Positions 22,083-33,938 of a DNA stretch of 64,000 bases are shown here, piece by piece. Position 1 is the first letter of the stretch; every line of letters begins with the position of its first letter. The position numbers and the translations under genes were made by a program. The DNA is from Callipepla californica brunnescens (lineage: Eukaryota; Chordata; Aves; Galliformes; Odontophoridae). The DNA lies in contig JALIRH010000035.1 in the NCBI GenBank assembly GCA_023055505.1, positions 5,388,382-5,452,381 of the forward strand. Direction: 5' to 3'. The notes below the pieces were generated by a model. That model was not told where the DNA came from, did not search any database, and saw only the letters and a program-made list of their open reading frames with translations.

Positions 22083-25000
22083 GTACAGTCGGGCATCTCT
22101 CGTGGTCTGCTTGGGTTCTTGCTGGCTCTGCTTCCATGATCGTGAGTGCTGCCTTCCCCCATGTAGATGGTCCTTTGTTGGGACCAAAGCCAACATGGAG
22201 CCGTGCAACACTGGTAACAAAGCTGTTTCCCAACATGTGTCTTTTATGGAGTTGAACTCCCAAATAGATTCTCTGATGGCTTTGAACCTTTCCTGCCTTT
22301 CTCTCTAGGGAAAGCAAGAAGAAGGTCTTTCTTGTCTCCACTCCTCTGGCTGTTTTTGCATCTGCTTAAGTGTACCGTTTCTGGCTCTGTATTTTGATGT
22401 CAAACTCGAGTGAAGCTGAAATAGCCTTAAAGGTTATTAGGGAGGACAGACTGCTGTGTGGTTGTATAAATCTCACTGTCCTAGGAGACCAGGCAAATCC
22501 TTCACAAGTTCTCATCAGGAGTTGCTCTCTAAAGCTCTGAAAGGTTTTACACTTGACGATGCAAAGTCTTTACCATTATTTCCATTGATTTTGGTTGCTG
22601 TTTGCTTGAACTGGAGATCTGTTCCAATGAAGCCAAGCCTTGTGCTTTGTTAGGAGATTCACATATCATGTGTTGGGTCAGTGACAGAGCCCCTGAATCC
22701 TGTGCTACACCCTGCATCTCTAGACTTATAAGTACATCATCCCTGTTCGAGCCGATGGGCTTTAAACACGCAAGCACTTTTGAAGATTTGAGCCCAAATG
22801 CCTTTTCAACTGCTATTATTAAATTCTGAACACATGGGGCACAGGTGCCCGACTATTTTGTAATTACATTGCTTAAAGCGAGGCCAGGGATCTGGCTCAC
22901 AGAATATATTCAAAGACAGAGTTTAATGTGTGGAGCTCAAAGTCACTTACAAAGGGCTATCATTATCTCCAGCTTCCAGGTAGGGAACCTGAGGCAGGGG
23001 GAAGAGATCTGACCTGCCTGCGATCGTGTCCTGAATAGAATCCAGGTGTTCCCACGCCTAAAATTCGTTGCACTATCTTATTCCTCTGGTCTGGGTTTGA
23101 AGTTGAATGTTTGAACCCATTCATCCATCACTGAAAGCTGGAGATGTGCTGGTTCCCTGTGAAAGCCCTTTGCAGGTGTGCATTGTGTATGTCTTGCACA
23201 GCGGAACTCCTTTTGAGTTGCTCATTCTTTTTCGAGGCTGGCGGAGCTAATGACGGGAAATTTATTAATTGTGTTATTACCTCTGCTTCTGCTGGTTGAG
23301 AGAGGTTTCTGGGATGATACAGTGAGTCAAAAGGGCAGTGGTGTCACAGCTCTAGGTAAGCTTCCCTTTCTGGGGTTGCTTTTCTGTCGTTGGTTCATCT
23401 GTATCTTTCACTCTTCTTGAACTTTTCTTTAACACAGGTTATTTCCTAAGAATTCTCATTGAAATGCAATGACTCAGGGACGTTTTTGTAGTTGTACCTT
23501 GAACCCGTTCCTACTGGAAAGCCTAAGAAGGCTCCAGGTGAGGGAAGAAAGAGCCGTTCTCTCAGCATTGGGGACCAATGGCCCTGGTGTTTCCCAGTGC
23601 TACTGACTGCAGTCCAAGAAATGAAGCACACTGCTGCCATACTTACATTGGAGCTGTGTAGAATGGCCTTTGGGTGGCACAAATCCTCCCAGAGTGGTAT
23701 AAGGAAGCTTTCATGTAAACCAGAGTCCAGCTTATTTATATTTACAGACAGTTCTACCTCCCACTCTATTATAAGGTTCATCATTGGCAAAGTGAAGCCC
23801 TTAAGGAAGGGAGACATCAGGGTGAAGAGTTTCCAGACAGTCGTGCTTTGCCTCGCACTGTGTGGGCATTAGGAGTTAATTCCATCATTCCAAGGGAGTT
23901 TTTTCTGTCTGCCTTATCGGTGAGGGCGTCTGGTTGGAAAGTGTGGCTGCCAAACTCCTTCACAAGTTTCTCCTGAGTAGGTGCAAGGCATGATTTTCAA
24001 AGGCTCACAGCTAGGTCAAATTTGGGTGAATTTTCAGTGAAGTGACACAAGTCGTGGCTGTAGAGCTGAAGCTGTTCATCTGGCAGATTGCTGCTTGCCT
24101 TTCTCAGAGCAGTGGTTATGCCAATGAACGAGCACGCACAGAACTGTGGTATTTCCCCCTTGCAGGATTCAGGAATCGATTGAAGCGCATTTCTCAGAAT
24201 AAATAAATTAAAAAAATAATAATGGATATCGCCAAGAGTCGTTTTCAACCTTGGATTCCCTAGAAGTAACCAGCAAGATAGCCAAGGGGGAGTGCTGGAT
24301 GTCAGGGTGCACTGAGTCTCATGAAGTCAGGCTAAGGAGAAGCTGGGCCTAAACTGGAAACCCCAGGCTTGTAAGACCAGTTCATTTGCTTGAAGACGGA
24401 GCATCTCTGTGGGATGAAGGGAGAGATGGCTGCAGCTGAGGCCAGCACTCGGGGCAGAGCTGCCTTTTTGGCATAGCTCTGCACCCACGGTAGTTAAATC
24501 TTCTTGCAGCAAGTGCTCTCCGAACTACAACACAACAAATATTTGGGGGAGCGTGCCAGCGTCCTTCCACGGTCCCGTTCCCCTGTGATTTACTATCTGG
24601 GCCTGAGCTGCGGGTAGCTCTGCCAATGGAAATTTCTCCAGGAGTTCTTGCACAATCCCAGCAGCTGTTTTTAGCCCGGTTTGGGAAGTTAGTGAACTTG
24701 AATGATCCTGTTATGCTCTCAGTTTGTCAGTAAAGATGTTGAGCAATCGGCAGTGTGAGGGAGATCAGAGAGAGCAATTTCAGTTTGTTCTTTGTATCCT
24801 TTTTTAGCTCGCTGCTTTCAGTACAGAAGGTATACTTGTGCTGTTCCTAGCGGGTGTAAAGCAGCAGAGTGCTGCTGAGGATCTGGCCTCTCATGTTCTG
24901 GTCTTTACTAAAAATACCCTGGAGAGTAACCGTGATACAACCCAGCTGTGCTCACCTTACCAGAACTGGAAAAATAGCTGTTTGAGCTCTCAGCCTTTTG

Positions 25001-25539
25001 CTCCCTTCCTCCATCAAATTGCTGCTGTTTGGGGATTTTGGGGGTGGAAGTCGGTTGTAACATATGGCAATAAAAGGCTGCTGTATAGCTTTGTAGGAAA
25101 CATGAAAAGCAAAGGAGTCGGGTGTCCGGTGCCCTTGAATAATCCTGAGCAGTGCTTACATAGGACTGGCAGTTATAATATGGGAATTACTGCAGACCCT
25201 TATCTTTCTGCAGCAAGAGGCCTTGGAGAGCCCGTGTTTAGGCCCCAAGTATCTCTCTAAAGTGGATTATTTCTGTCTTTTTGAAACAGAGGACAATTTC
25301 CAGTTAGCCCCAGGCATCTGTCTTTGGTAGAGATTCAAGGCTCTGGGTTTTTTTTCCCCTAATTCTGTTCACCTTCCTCTTCATTTCAGGGCTTGATTTT
25401 GTGTTGTGTGGTGAGGCACAGCCCGATGGCAACCTTTGCCTGGCTGCCTTGTTTCAGGCAAGCAGAGCATCCTTCGCATGACCACACTGCCTGAGAGCAT
25501 CCCCGTGCTGGCCTCTCACATTGCCTTCCTTCTCTCCAG
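22083..25539 (+). other. ETS1: ETS1 intron VI-VII (3457 bases)
   Basis: Donor GTACAG, acceptor tctctccag ending 25539, phase 1. A MIR-like SINE fossil is recognisable at 22950-23093. The flanking 22540-22950 is AT-rich and degraded-looking, possibly older repeat sequence. AT-rich tracts occur near 24180-24240. No exon or RNA gene was found. Confidence 0.88.
22950..23093 (+). repeat. MIR-like SINE fossil
   Basis: The pattern 'attatctcc...ccaggtagggaacctgaggcag', then 'gatctgacctgcctgcgatc', 'aatccaggtgttcccac' and 'gcactatcttattcctct' follows the order of the 3' half of the amniote MIR SINE: the 'gaaactgaggca' box, the 'ttgcccaaggtc' box, and the C-terminal 'ccactat...gcctct'. Divergence is large, as expected for an insertion older than birds. 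Confidence 0.6.
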
Positions 25540-25800
25540 GTAAACTGGGTGGCCAGGACTCCTTTGAGAGCATAGAGAGCTACGACAGCTGCGACCGTCT
25601 AACACAGTCCTGGAGCAGCCAGTCCTCCTTCCAGAGCCTGCAGCGTGTCCCCTCCTACGATAGCTTTGACTCGGAGGACTACCCCGCTGCCCTGCCCAAC
25701 CACAAACCCAAGGGCACCTTCAAGGACTATGTTCGAGATCGGGCTGACATGAACAAGGACAAGCCTGTCATCCCCGCTGCTGCCCTCGCTGGCTACACAG
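25540..25800 (+). CDS. ETS1: ETS1 exon VII: Ser-rich region and autoinhibitory helices (cassette exon)
   Basis: This 261-base exon encodes residues 243 (split) to 329 plus one base of codon 330. The first half is the serine-rich region ([11 protein letters not shown], then SWSSQSSF and [12 protein letters not shown]). CaMKII-type phosphorylation there progressively weakens DNA binding and tunes autoinhibition in ETS1. The second half ([29 protein letters not shown]) contains inhibitory helices HI-1 and HI-2, which pack against the ETS domain. Its size equals the 87 residues absent from the human p42 isoform, made by skipping this exon, and skipping is in frame here too. The acceptor follows a C/T tract; the donor ACAG|GTAGGG at 25801 departs from consensus at +4, which fits a regulated cassette exon. 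Residues 243-329 correspond to human 244-330 because of the one-residue loss in exon VI. Confidence 0.98.
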
Positions 25801-27752
25801 GTAGGGTCATGGTCCCCAGAAAGCACGTCTGTGCTCAGCACCTCGTGCAGAGCCTCTGCATCAGGAGAGGGCAGAGCCTCTGGGTTGCTCTGAGGGTTTG
25901 TGGGGGCTGTATCCTCTGGGCATGGCACTCGGACCCATGGAGGATCTCAGCACAGGGCACTTGTGTGTTGTTTGCACTGGATGTCTCCTGTTGGCTTTGG
26001 TAGGAGCTGGGGTCTGGTGAGCTTTGTTGAGAACACAAAGTACTGGAGAGCCCTGGTTTCCCCACGGCCACTTTCATGCAGCACGCTGGCCTCTTGCTTG
26101 TGGTTTCCCACCTCTGGCAGGACTGGCTGTGTTTCAGCATTGCAACGCGTGATGCAGAATGATCTTATCCCCTTTCAGCTGGAGGGAAGGAACTTTGTTT
26201 TGCTCTTTGTGTTGGTGGGAGAGAGGGATGGGATACTGCCAAAGCACATCCAAGCGTTTTCCATTCCCTGCAATGAGAGAGATGAGAAGGTGACAGAGTA
26301 TGGGAACTCTGTTTTTTATACAATAGTCCCCCAGCAATCTGGCCACCTCCTTTCTTCATGGAGAGAAACATGGGATCAGGCTTCAAGCCAATGTCGAGGT
26401 AATCCTCTCCAGTCATTCTGTGCTATGTCTTTCCCTGTAAGACAGGTAAGTTTGCAGGGCAGCCTCCTGCCTGCTGTTCCCCTTGTTCACACTGATCCCT
26501 CCTCCCCACCTGGTAGCAGCCGTGGCCCAGAGGAGCCAAGCAGTGGAAATAGTGCAGATAAAGATCATCAAAAGGTTCAGAGCAGATCCTGAGGTGTGAC
26601 TGTCCCTGAAATCCCCTCCCACACACGGCTCATCTTTGGGCTGATACTGAGTTTGTGTTGGGGGTGAGCGCAGAGGGGAGGAGAGGTGGAGAGATAATTT
26701 TAGGAGCAACGTGTAAAAAAGGAAGTGGTTTGTTGCTATAGCTTTAGTTAGAAAGAAAGCTCAACTCGGCCTTGCCGAATGAGCCCGTTTTGAGCAGGTC
26801 TATGCAAAATAAAAGCGTGCTCTGCCATTCCTGAATGGCTTTTGGCTGGGGGAGGTGGTGGGGAGAGGCGTGAGTGGTAGCAGGGGCTCTGCCCCCAGCT
26901 GCAGGAGTTGATGTTCCTAAAAGAGCCCAGAAGCACCACTTGCACTTCTTTCTTCCTCCTTTCTTCTGATGCCACCTTTCACTTGGGCTGTAGAAGTGTG
27001 TTGGGCAGCTGGGCAGGAGCAGGGCTGCGGGGACGTTTCCCTTCACCGTTGCTGTTGTTTGTGGAGGAGGAGAGGCCGCACTCCCAGCTCCCACTGCAGC
27101 CAGGAGCCAAAGCTGGGGCCGGACCCACTGCTTGGCCAAGGAGCATTAGCACCCCAAAGTGTGTCCTTGGGCTCTTGCCACGGGGAAATCGCTTTGGTTC
27201 ATGCAGTGCCAGAGCACACTTCCAAACGTTTTTTTCTCCGCATAACTTTTTCCCTTGCCTCATTTCAAAGCCTGCTTTGAGCTGGGAAGATAATCCCTTG
27301 GCCCAAGCGTTCTGACATGATCAATACATTTTTTTCACTGCTTTGCTTGAAAAACTTTAAACAGAGGAAAATTGGAGGTTTCCAGGAACACCGATCACTT
27401 GGAAATCCTTTGGTTGGAGTGCTGCTTTCTCCAGAGGCTGCTGAGCAGTGATTCAGAGCTGAAACTTCCCCTGCCTGCATTTACCATGGGGAAGGATCTT
27501 TGGACTGACAGGCTTTGCAGATGTGTGACTGGGGATGTCCTCCATCCCTTTTTAGCATCTGCTGACCTGTCAGCACCTCGTATTTCCTGTGTAGAGGGAG
27601 CCTAGCACGGGTGCAGGGCGAAGCCAGGTTGCTGTGAAAGCAGGTCACGGTGAGAGCGAGTGAGAACATGTTGCATTATGAACTGTATGAGGACTCGGCC
27701 CTCTCAAAACTGTTCTGCAGTAGCTTATTTCTGAGGAGAAAAATTAAATCAG

Positions 27753-27783
27753 GGCTGGCCATGGAGAAGTGCCATGGCCAGCC
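27753..27783. other. Perfect inverted repeat, 12-bp arms, 7-base loop
   Basis: GGCTGGCCATGG at 27753-27764 and its exact reverse complement at 27772-27783. The stem is GC-rich and should form stably in the pre-mRNA of intron VII-VIII. Confidence 0.97.
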
Positions 27784-30696
27784 GAGCAGGGATGCTGGGG
27801 ACTCTCAGGCAGAAGTCCTGGCTTCTTGTTTTTGCTCTGCTTTTCTTTACTTTTACTTTACTCAGGGGAGGAAGTGCTGTCTGGTGGCTAGAGCTGAGGA
27901 ACTCGAAGTCTGGGCTCTGTGCAGCTCTGCTGCGGAGGTGGAGCCTCCAAAGGAGCACAGAGCAGAGCACTGCCAGCCCACGGTCCCACAGCTTTCCATC
28001 TCTCACCCAGAGCATGCCTGGAGCACACACCCAACACCAGCACCCAGACAGTGCCAGTGCAGCACCCAGCAGATGTGCCACGGTGCGTGGAGTACATCCA
28101 TCACCTCCAGGGCTCTCTGGGTTTGTGCTAGGAACCTGCCAACGTTACTCGGCCCTGTCAGCATGGGCCTGTTTTGCTGGTGGCCCTGGGAGGTGGCACA
28201 GCCTTATCTTTGCCTTGGCAATCTCTGATGCTATCTGCCCTGGGAGGCGCGTGCGTGGCCGACAAGGTGCGTTCTGACGGAAGCGCCGTTTGCGTTTGAT
28301 GTGTTCCTCACCCAGCTCACAAGCAGCTTTTCAAAGCCGCGCTATCTGCCCCCACATCTTGACCTAATTTAACAAGTTGCCATGGTTGCTCAGATAGAAA
28401 TTGATGCAATTTTCTTATCTTTTTTTTTTTTTTTGAAGGAGAAACGTAACCGCTCCGGTGTAAGTTGGTGAACTTCAGTTTCTGTAGCTGCAGGAAGGAC
28501 TGTCTGTGGATGCCTTTCTTGGGGGCAAGCTCGACTTTGGCCAGCTTGAGCCTTACTTTAAGCCAGGTTTTGTTCTCTTTTGAAATGAACTAGGAAATGG
28601 AGACAGAATGCACGCCTTAGAAGCGTGCAGGCAGACGTGTGAGATCTCACCCTGAGTTATCTGAGTGAGTGCTGAGCTCTCAGAGTGTGGGTGAGTGCCT
28701 CGTTGCATGAGCCTTCCGCCGTGAGCCCAGCTGTGCCAAACAGAGCTGTGTGCTGCCTGCAGCCTGCCTTGGGCTGCACTGCTGGACCCCACCAGCTGCC
28801 AGCCTCAGTGGGTACCGCAGCAGCCTGCATCCTTCTTGAGAGCCCACCCCGCGTGGATGAGCACTGCTGGGCTGCAGCAGAGCAGCATGCTGCCCGTGCT
28901 GTGGGTCTGACCACATTGGTCTTCATCCTTTCTGCCCTATATTTATTTTCCACTGCTCTGACCTACTTGTGCTGCTGACCTCCTGCTGGTGCAGGGTCCA
29001 GCAAAGGTTCAGACCTTCTGCAACTCGTTGGCAGTTGCTGCTCCAGGTTGAACTGCTTTCAGCTTCTCTTAAGCACCCCAAAGCACCTGTGTGAGTTCGT
29101 AGCCAAGCTGTGGTGTTTGCTTTGTGGCACATAGGACCTCAGCACCATCTGGGTGCTTCGGGGCTTTCCATCTCACAGCAATGCCCGCAGCACTGAGCTG
29201 TGATGCACTGAGCTGCTGCTCCTGAGAGCTGAACCAGCAGAGCACAGCGGTTCTCCTCAGGCCTGAGAGAGGAAGGGAGAAGAGAGGGGTGAGCAGGCTG
29301 AGGTGACTGCAAACCATACCTCAATGCCTTGGCTGCAAGGCCAGGCTTGCCTTTGTTAGTTGTCCTTTCTTATGGGGCAGGTTAGGAAGTTGCTGAAGTC
29401 ATCACAGGCAATCTCAGCACTGAAGGAGTTAATGCCCCTGCCCCAGCTAGTATCACACACACCCTGACTGTCTCTCTCAGCGACGGATTGATGCTATCTT
29501 CATTATCACTCTGCCCTTAGAGAAGACAGAAGCAGTGCAGGGATGAGATGCTATCTCCTGAGCACCCAGCACTGCTTCTGTACAGCTAACAGCCGTGCCC
29601 TGGATGCAGCCCTGAGCTTTGCTATCAGCATTCATGGCACTGTGTCGATAATGGCCCACATGTGCCCCGTGAACCCATGCAGACCATCTGTGGTGCAGAT
29701 GAAGCCATGCCTTCGATAGCCTCCGTTTCTGTGCGATGCTTATCAGTGAGGCAGAAGTGAAAGCACGCAGCTGCTGTTTTGCAAGAAAGTCGAGTTGGTG
29801 CCAAAGAAAGTGGGTGTCTTTCAAGAGTTTGTGTGCTGCTTCTTCCCTTCTTCTAGTCACTATGCTGCTGGCCTGCAGCTTCTAGCCTGTGAGCTCCTGG
29901 ATGTGGGCATCCAAAACCCACCAGCACATCCCTGCCACACTCCAGAAGTGTGGGTGTCTGTCCTTAGCATCCAGATCCCGTGCAGTTGCTTCTCTAGAAA
30001 CATCAGCATCCTTCCTCCCTATTATCCTGCCCATGTGGGCATTCACAGCTGCTGGTATCTTGGTTTAGGGGGCTTTGGAGATGCAGTTGAGATGCAGGAG
30101 GTGGTGCTCGCTCATTCATTTCGAGTCCCGTGCTTTGCCTGCCCTTGGGGGCTGACTTCATGTCACCAGCAGTATCCCCTGCTGCACAGGGGCTCAGCAG
30201 CATGATGTCACAGTGTGGGGAGCTGCAGGGTGGGCTGTGGGGCTGCTTCAGTGCTCCTGCCCCACCTGCCAGACGTGTGCAAATGACAGTGAAATCAGCC
30301 CCACGCTACACTGCCCGAGCGTGACAGCAGCTCTGCTGTGCCCAGCAGCCTGGAAGGGATGGCAGAGCAGCTCTGCAAGCAGCACAAAAAGCACGTGGCA
30401 AAAAGGAGCTTTCTGGTCCTTCCCCAGTTTGCTTACTTTTTGGAGATGCTTCCATCTCCAAACAGACCCGTGGTGGTGGTGTGGCTGCACCGGGGTGGGC
30501 AAGGGATGTGGAGGAGGTCAGCAATGATCCCACAGTCCCAGCACTACAGTGGGATTCCCGTGCCTGCAGTGCCACTGTCGGTGCTGGCGCAGGGTGGGCA
30601 CACCACCAAGGCGAGGACTGTTTTGGAGATGTTGCTATGTCCAATTGTTTTGTTTGGTGTGAACCACAAACCACAGACTGAACAGCATAGGTGCCC

Positions 30697-30727
30697 TTTT
30701 TTTTTTTCTTTTTCCTTTTGTTTTTTT
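30697..30727 (+). repeat. T-rich run in intron VII-VIII
   Basis: Two long T runs interrupted by c and ccttttg. They continue as a pyrimidine tract to a cag at 30756-30758. Confidence 0.9.
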
Positions 30728-32805
30728 GGTTTAGTTTTGTTTTTCTTCTTTCAAACAGAGGCCGTTGAGAGAGGTGAGGGTGTGAAACGAGCTCGAGAGA
30801 CAGTGAGAGTGATACTGGAGAATTCCTGTGCTGTGGCAGCCCCCAGCAGCCCAGCTGAAGGACCTCTGCAGTGCCACCGAGGCAAGACAGGGTTCCCACT
30901 GTGGCCCCATTGCACAGTGAGGCCCTTGGGTGGGTTCTATTCTGCACAGCCCCTATGGGTGCTGGGGGTCACAGCGGGGTGGGTGCTTTGGTGTGAGAAG
31001 TCCCTGGGTGCACACAGTGGGACTGCCACCATAAAGAGGGGCTTGTGTCTTTGTACCCCACACTCGGAGCTGCTGGGGTACTCCAGCTGTGGATGGGGGT
31101 GAGAGGAAAGCAATGCAGAGACAAGCCCAGTGGCATCACTCTCACCCCAGTACTACTGGGCATGCCATGTGGGTGGGTGGACATCTCTGTGCAGGCTGAG
31201 AGTCACAGGGAAACCTTTCAGCTCCTTGCTTTTCTGTAGAGGAAGCAAAAGGACCTTGTTTCAGTTCTGACCACAGCTGTTCCACCCAAGTGGACCATAC
31301 ACAGTCCTCCCCAGCACCTGTGCCCTCACTGTTCTCCCTTCTGCCCCGACTCCTGCGGTCTCCCTGTGCAGTTTGGGTCCTGCAGGCTCAGGCACGTGGT
31401 GGGTTTGGTTCCTGCCATGTGCAGTGCCTGCCTCGCTGACGTCTCCCCATCGTGCCCCATCTGCAGGGCCTCTGCTCCTTCCCCTGCGGCAGGGTGTGTT
31501 TACAGGAGCAGAGACATGCCTGCGAGCTGTGCGGTAAACACATTCTTGACATAATTGCTTGTCCAACAACAGAGGAATTTGGGGTTTTACGCAGTCCCGC
31601 AGGCAGCTAGGAATAGACCTTGGGAATCCCTCTTGCAAGGCACAAGCTGCCGGGTGTCACCGCTTCCTTCAGAGTCCCAAAATACCCGGCTGAGCGCAGC
31701 ACAGTGCTGCAACAAGGAGCCTACCTCGTTGGCTTCAAGTGGGTGATAAATTGCTGGGTTTCCCAGCACTACCACCCTGTGCCAGCTGGCAGCAGGGTTG
31801 CAGTCACGGAGTGTAAGCTGTGCTGGCCCCTGGTAAGGCACAGTGACACTTTTTGCATCATGTCCCCGACACCTTGAAAGTCACCCAGGGGTGTTGAGAG
31901 GACAGTCACTTACCTAGAACCTAGTGTCCAAGCAGTAGATTTCCGTCCTATAGGTTTCCATCCATGTTTTATTCTGGGGAAGGAGTGAGAAAAGCTCCTT
32001 GTTCTTTGTCTAGGCAGGATGGTGAACCTGGTTGTGCTGCAGTCTCGTGTCCTAGCACTGTCAGACTGGTGCTGTAAATAGGCCACGACCTCGAGATGTT
32101 TTGGGCCAGGCTTTGGCTCTTCCGTTTTGGGTGAGAGGCGAAAGTGTGATCAGAATTTCCTCCCTCACTTTGCTGTGGGTAAAGCAGCGCAGCTCCAGCT
32201 CCATCCCCACCAGAGGTCTCGATGTCTTGGCAAGCTCCTGCTGAGGACACGAGGCTGCAGCATCTCCTGCCAAGTGTCTTCTCATTTATGTGCAGGGCGA
32301 TGCTGTGAGCCCTCTGCTTTGTCCTGGCTGCATAGGGACAGCAGGGACGAGATGCTCCCTTGTGCCGTGTGCTTTGTCAGAGGACGCCACAAAACCTGGA
32401 GCAATTCCTTGGGGTTTCACTCTGGTTCCTCTCTGGGGAGGGCTGGATGGGGCGCAGCGATTCCCTGATCCCAGCTCTCCTGTCCCAGAGCCAGCTCTGT
32501 CATTTCCTGCTCGCCAGCAGCCCGTCTGCTTTGAGTCATGTGTAACGCTGTGGAATAGGGGGAACACCCCTCTCCTCCCTCGGTGCGTTATCCCGCAGCC
32601 ACAGCTCTGACAGTCTCCATTGTCATTCATGGAAATAGGCTGCACTCCATCTCTTTATTCTGAGGAAATAACATTTTTTTTCCCTGCTTGAAGCGTGTGC
32701 TCATCGCTGTCAGCGCTGGGTTTGCCCCATCCTGGCTGCCATCCTCATCCAGACTGCACAGCTTTTCAGGGGTGATAAATCATTTCCTCTAACCTCTGGC
32801 TCTGT

Positions 32806-32830
32806 TTATTATTATTATTGTCGTTATTAT
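32806..32830 (+). repeat. (TTA)n-type microsatellite
   Basis: Four to five TTA units, a gtcg interruption and two further units. Short and imperfect. Confidence 0.75.
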
Positions 32831-32844
32831 TGCTGAGATTTTCT

Positions 32845-32935
32845 AAGCTCCATTTACAACATGTCAAAAATCACTCCCAGAGCTGAGCGCAATATTTTGG
32901 GTGCGGCCACATCTAAATTTGCTCATCAAAGAGTT
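32845..32935 (-). repeat. Possible degraded CR1 internal fragment
   Basis: 'gagctgagcgcaatattttg' followed by 'ggtgcggccacat' resembles a CR1 internal segment on the reverse strand. Similarity is partial and the ends cannot be fixed by eye. Confidence 0.3.
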
Positions 32936-33759
32936 TTGGCTTGAGGGCTTCTCCTCTACCTTTGGTTGGGACATGAAGGCAAAGAAGAGATCATTCTTGC
33001 ATCACTCCACGTGCACCACGAATCCAGCCAAGCCCGGGCTGTGAAGCCACAGTCTTTCAGTGTGGTGCACCCGCTACTGCTCATTAGATGTGTTGAGCTC
33101 AGTGCCACGAGACTAATTGCTCTTGGCCAATATTAACACCCGCATCAAATGGGGAGAGATAGAGCTAGAAAGAGAAGCTGACATCCGTAGGGAGGGATGC
33201 TCTTGCTCTCTCTGGCTGCTCTGGTGGAAGCAGAGCTCTGCCAAACCCTCCAGCCCCTGCCCATCTCTACGAGCCTGCAGCAACACGCCCTGGAGAGAGG
33301 CCAAATAATTTTCATACCTGGATCCCCTTTATCTCCGTAAACAGGCACGGAGCAAAGAGTCAAGGTCGGGAAGCAGGAGTCTGCTGGAGTTCACGCAATG
33401 GCCAGGAGCTTTTTGGCACACAGGGGACGGTGGTGCTCTCGTGCCAAGACAGCACTGCTCGCTGTTTGGGTGCCAGAAAAATAATCCTATTTATGTAACT
33501 CGGAGTGAAGCATTCCAGGGCGCGGACATTCAGCTCTGACTGCAGATGGGAAGCTCTCTTACCTGCAGGATTTAACTCTCAGATCGTCTCGAGATCTTAC
33601 CCCGCAGCCACTGATGCTTTTCTGTTTTTTCATTGGTAGAAGGTTTCGTTTTTTTGCAGTGAGCACCATCTGTATGTGAACCGTCCACCACCCCAGGCTG
33701 GGATAGAAGGGGCTGTGCTTTGCTGGCCCTAATGTCTTGTGTTTCCTTTGTGTTTCTAG

Positions 33760-33878
33760 GCAGTGGACCCATCCAACTGTGGCAATTCCTGCTGGAGCTG
33801 CTCACTGACAAGTCCTGTCAGTCCTTCATCAGCTGGACGGGCGATGGCTGGGAGTTCAAGCTTTCCGACCCAGATGAG
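33760..33878 (+). CDS. ETS1: ETS1 exon VIII: first half of the ETS DNA-binding domain
   Basis: This 119-base exon encodes residues 330 (split) to 369. It begins the winged helix-turn-helix ETS domain: helix 1 is [13 protein letters not shown], followed by the beta hairpin [22 protein letters not shown]. The tryptophans in QLWQF, ISWTG and GWEF belong to the conserved ETS tryptophan pattern that builds the hydrophobic core. The acceptor is ttctag ending 33759. The donor GAG|GTAGAG at 33879 is weak, with G at +4 rather than the preferred A. This exon changes the intron phase from 1 to 0, so it cannot be skipped on its own without a frameshift. That matches its role as an obligatory part of the DNA-binding domain. 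Confidence 0.98.
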
Positions 33879-33938
33879 GTAGAGTGCCACAGCCCAGATG
33901 CTGCTGGAATATTTAAGATAACTCTCATCTCCTTCCTT

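Larger units (their letters stand above)
25801..33759 (+). other. ETS1: ETS1 intron VII-VIII (7959 bases)
   Basis: Donor GTAGGG, acceptor gtttctag ending 33759, phase 1. Reading through the donor keeps the frame open for 67 codons to TAG at 26001-26003, and an AATAAA lies at 26808-26813. Other contents are a perfect 12-bp-arm hairpin (27753-27783), T runs (28419-28434, 30697-30727), a (TTA)n-type tract (32806-32830), a possible degraded CR1 piece (about 32845-32935) and a cryptic exon-like 15-base unit at 30759-30773. No RNA gene was recognised; the rest is unique DNA. Confidence 0.9.

Noticed and set aside
30338..31102. 254-codon plus-strand frame in intron VII-VIII
   Set aside because: It runs through T-rich low-complexity sequence giving Phe runs, with no domain or codon bias. 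It is chance openness.
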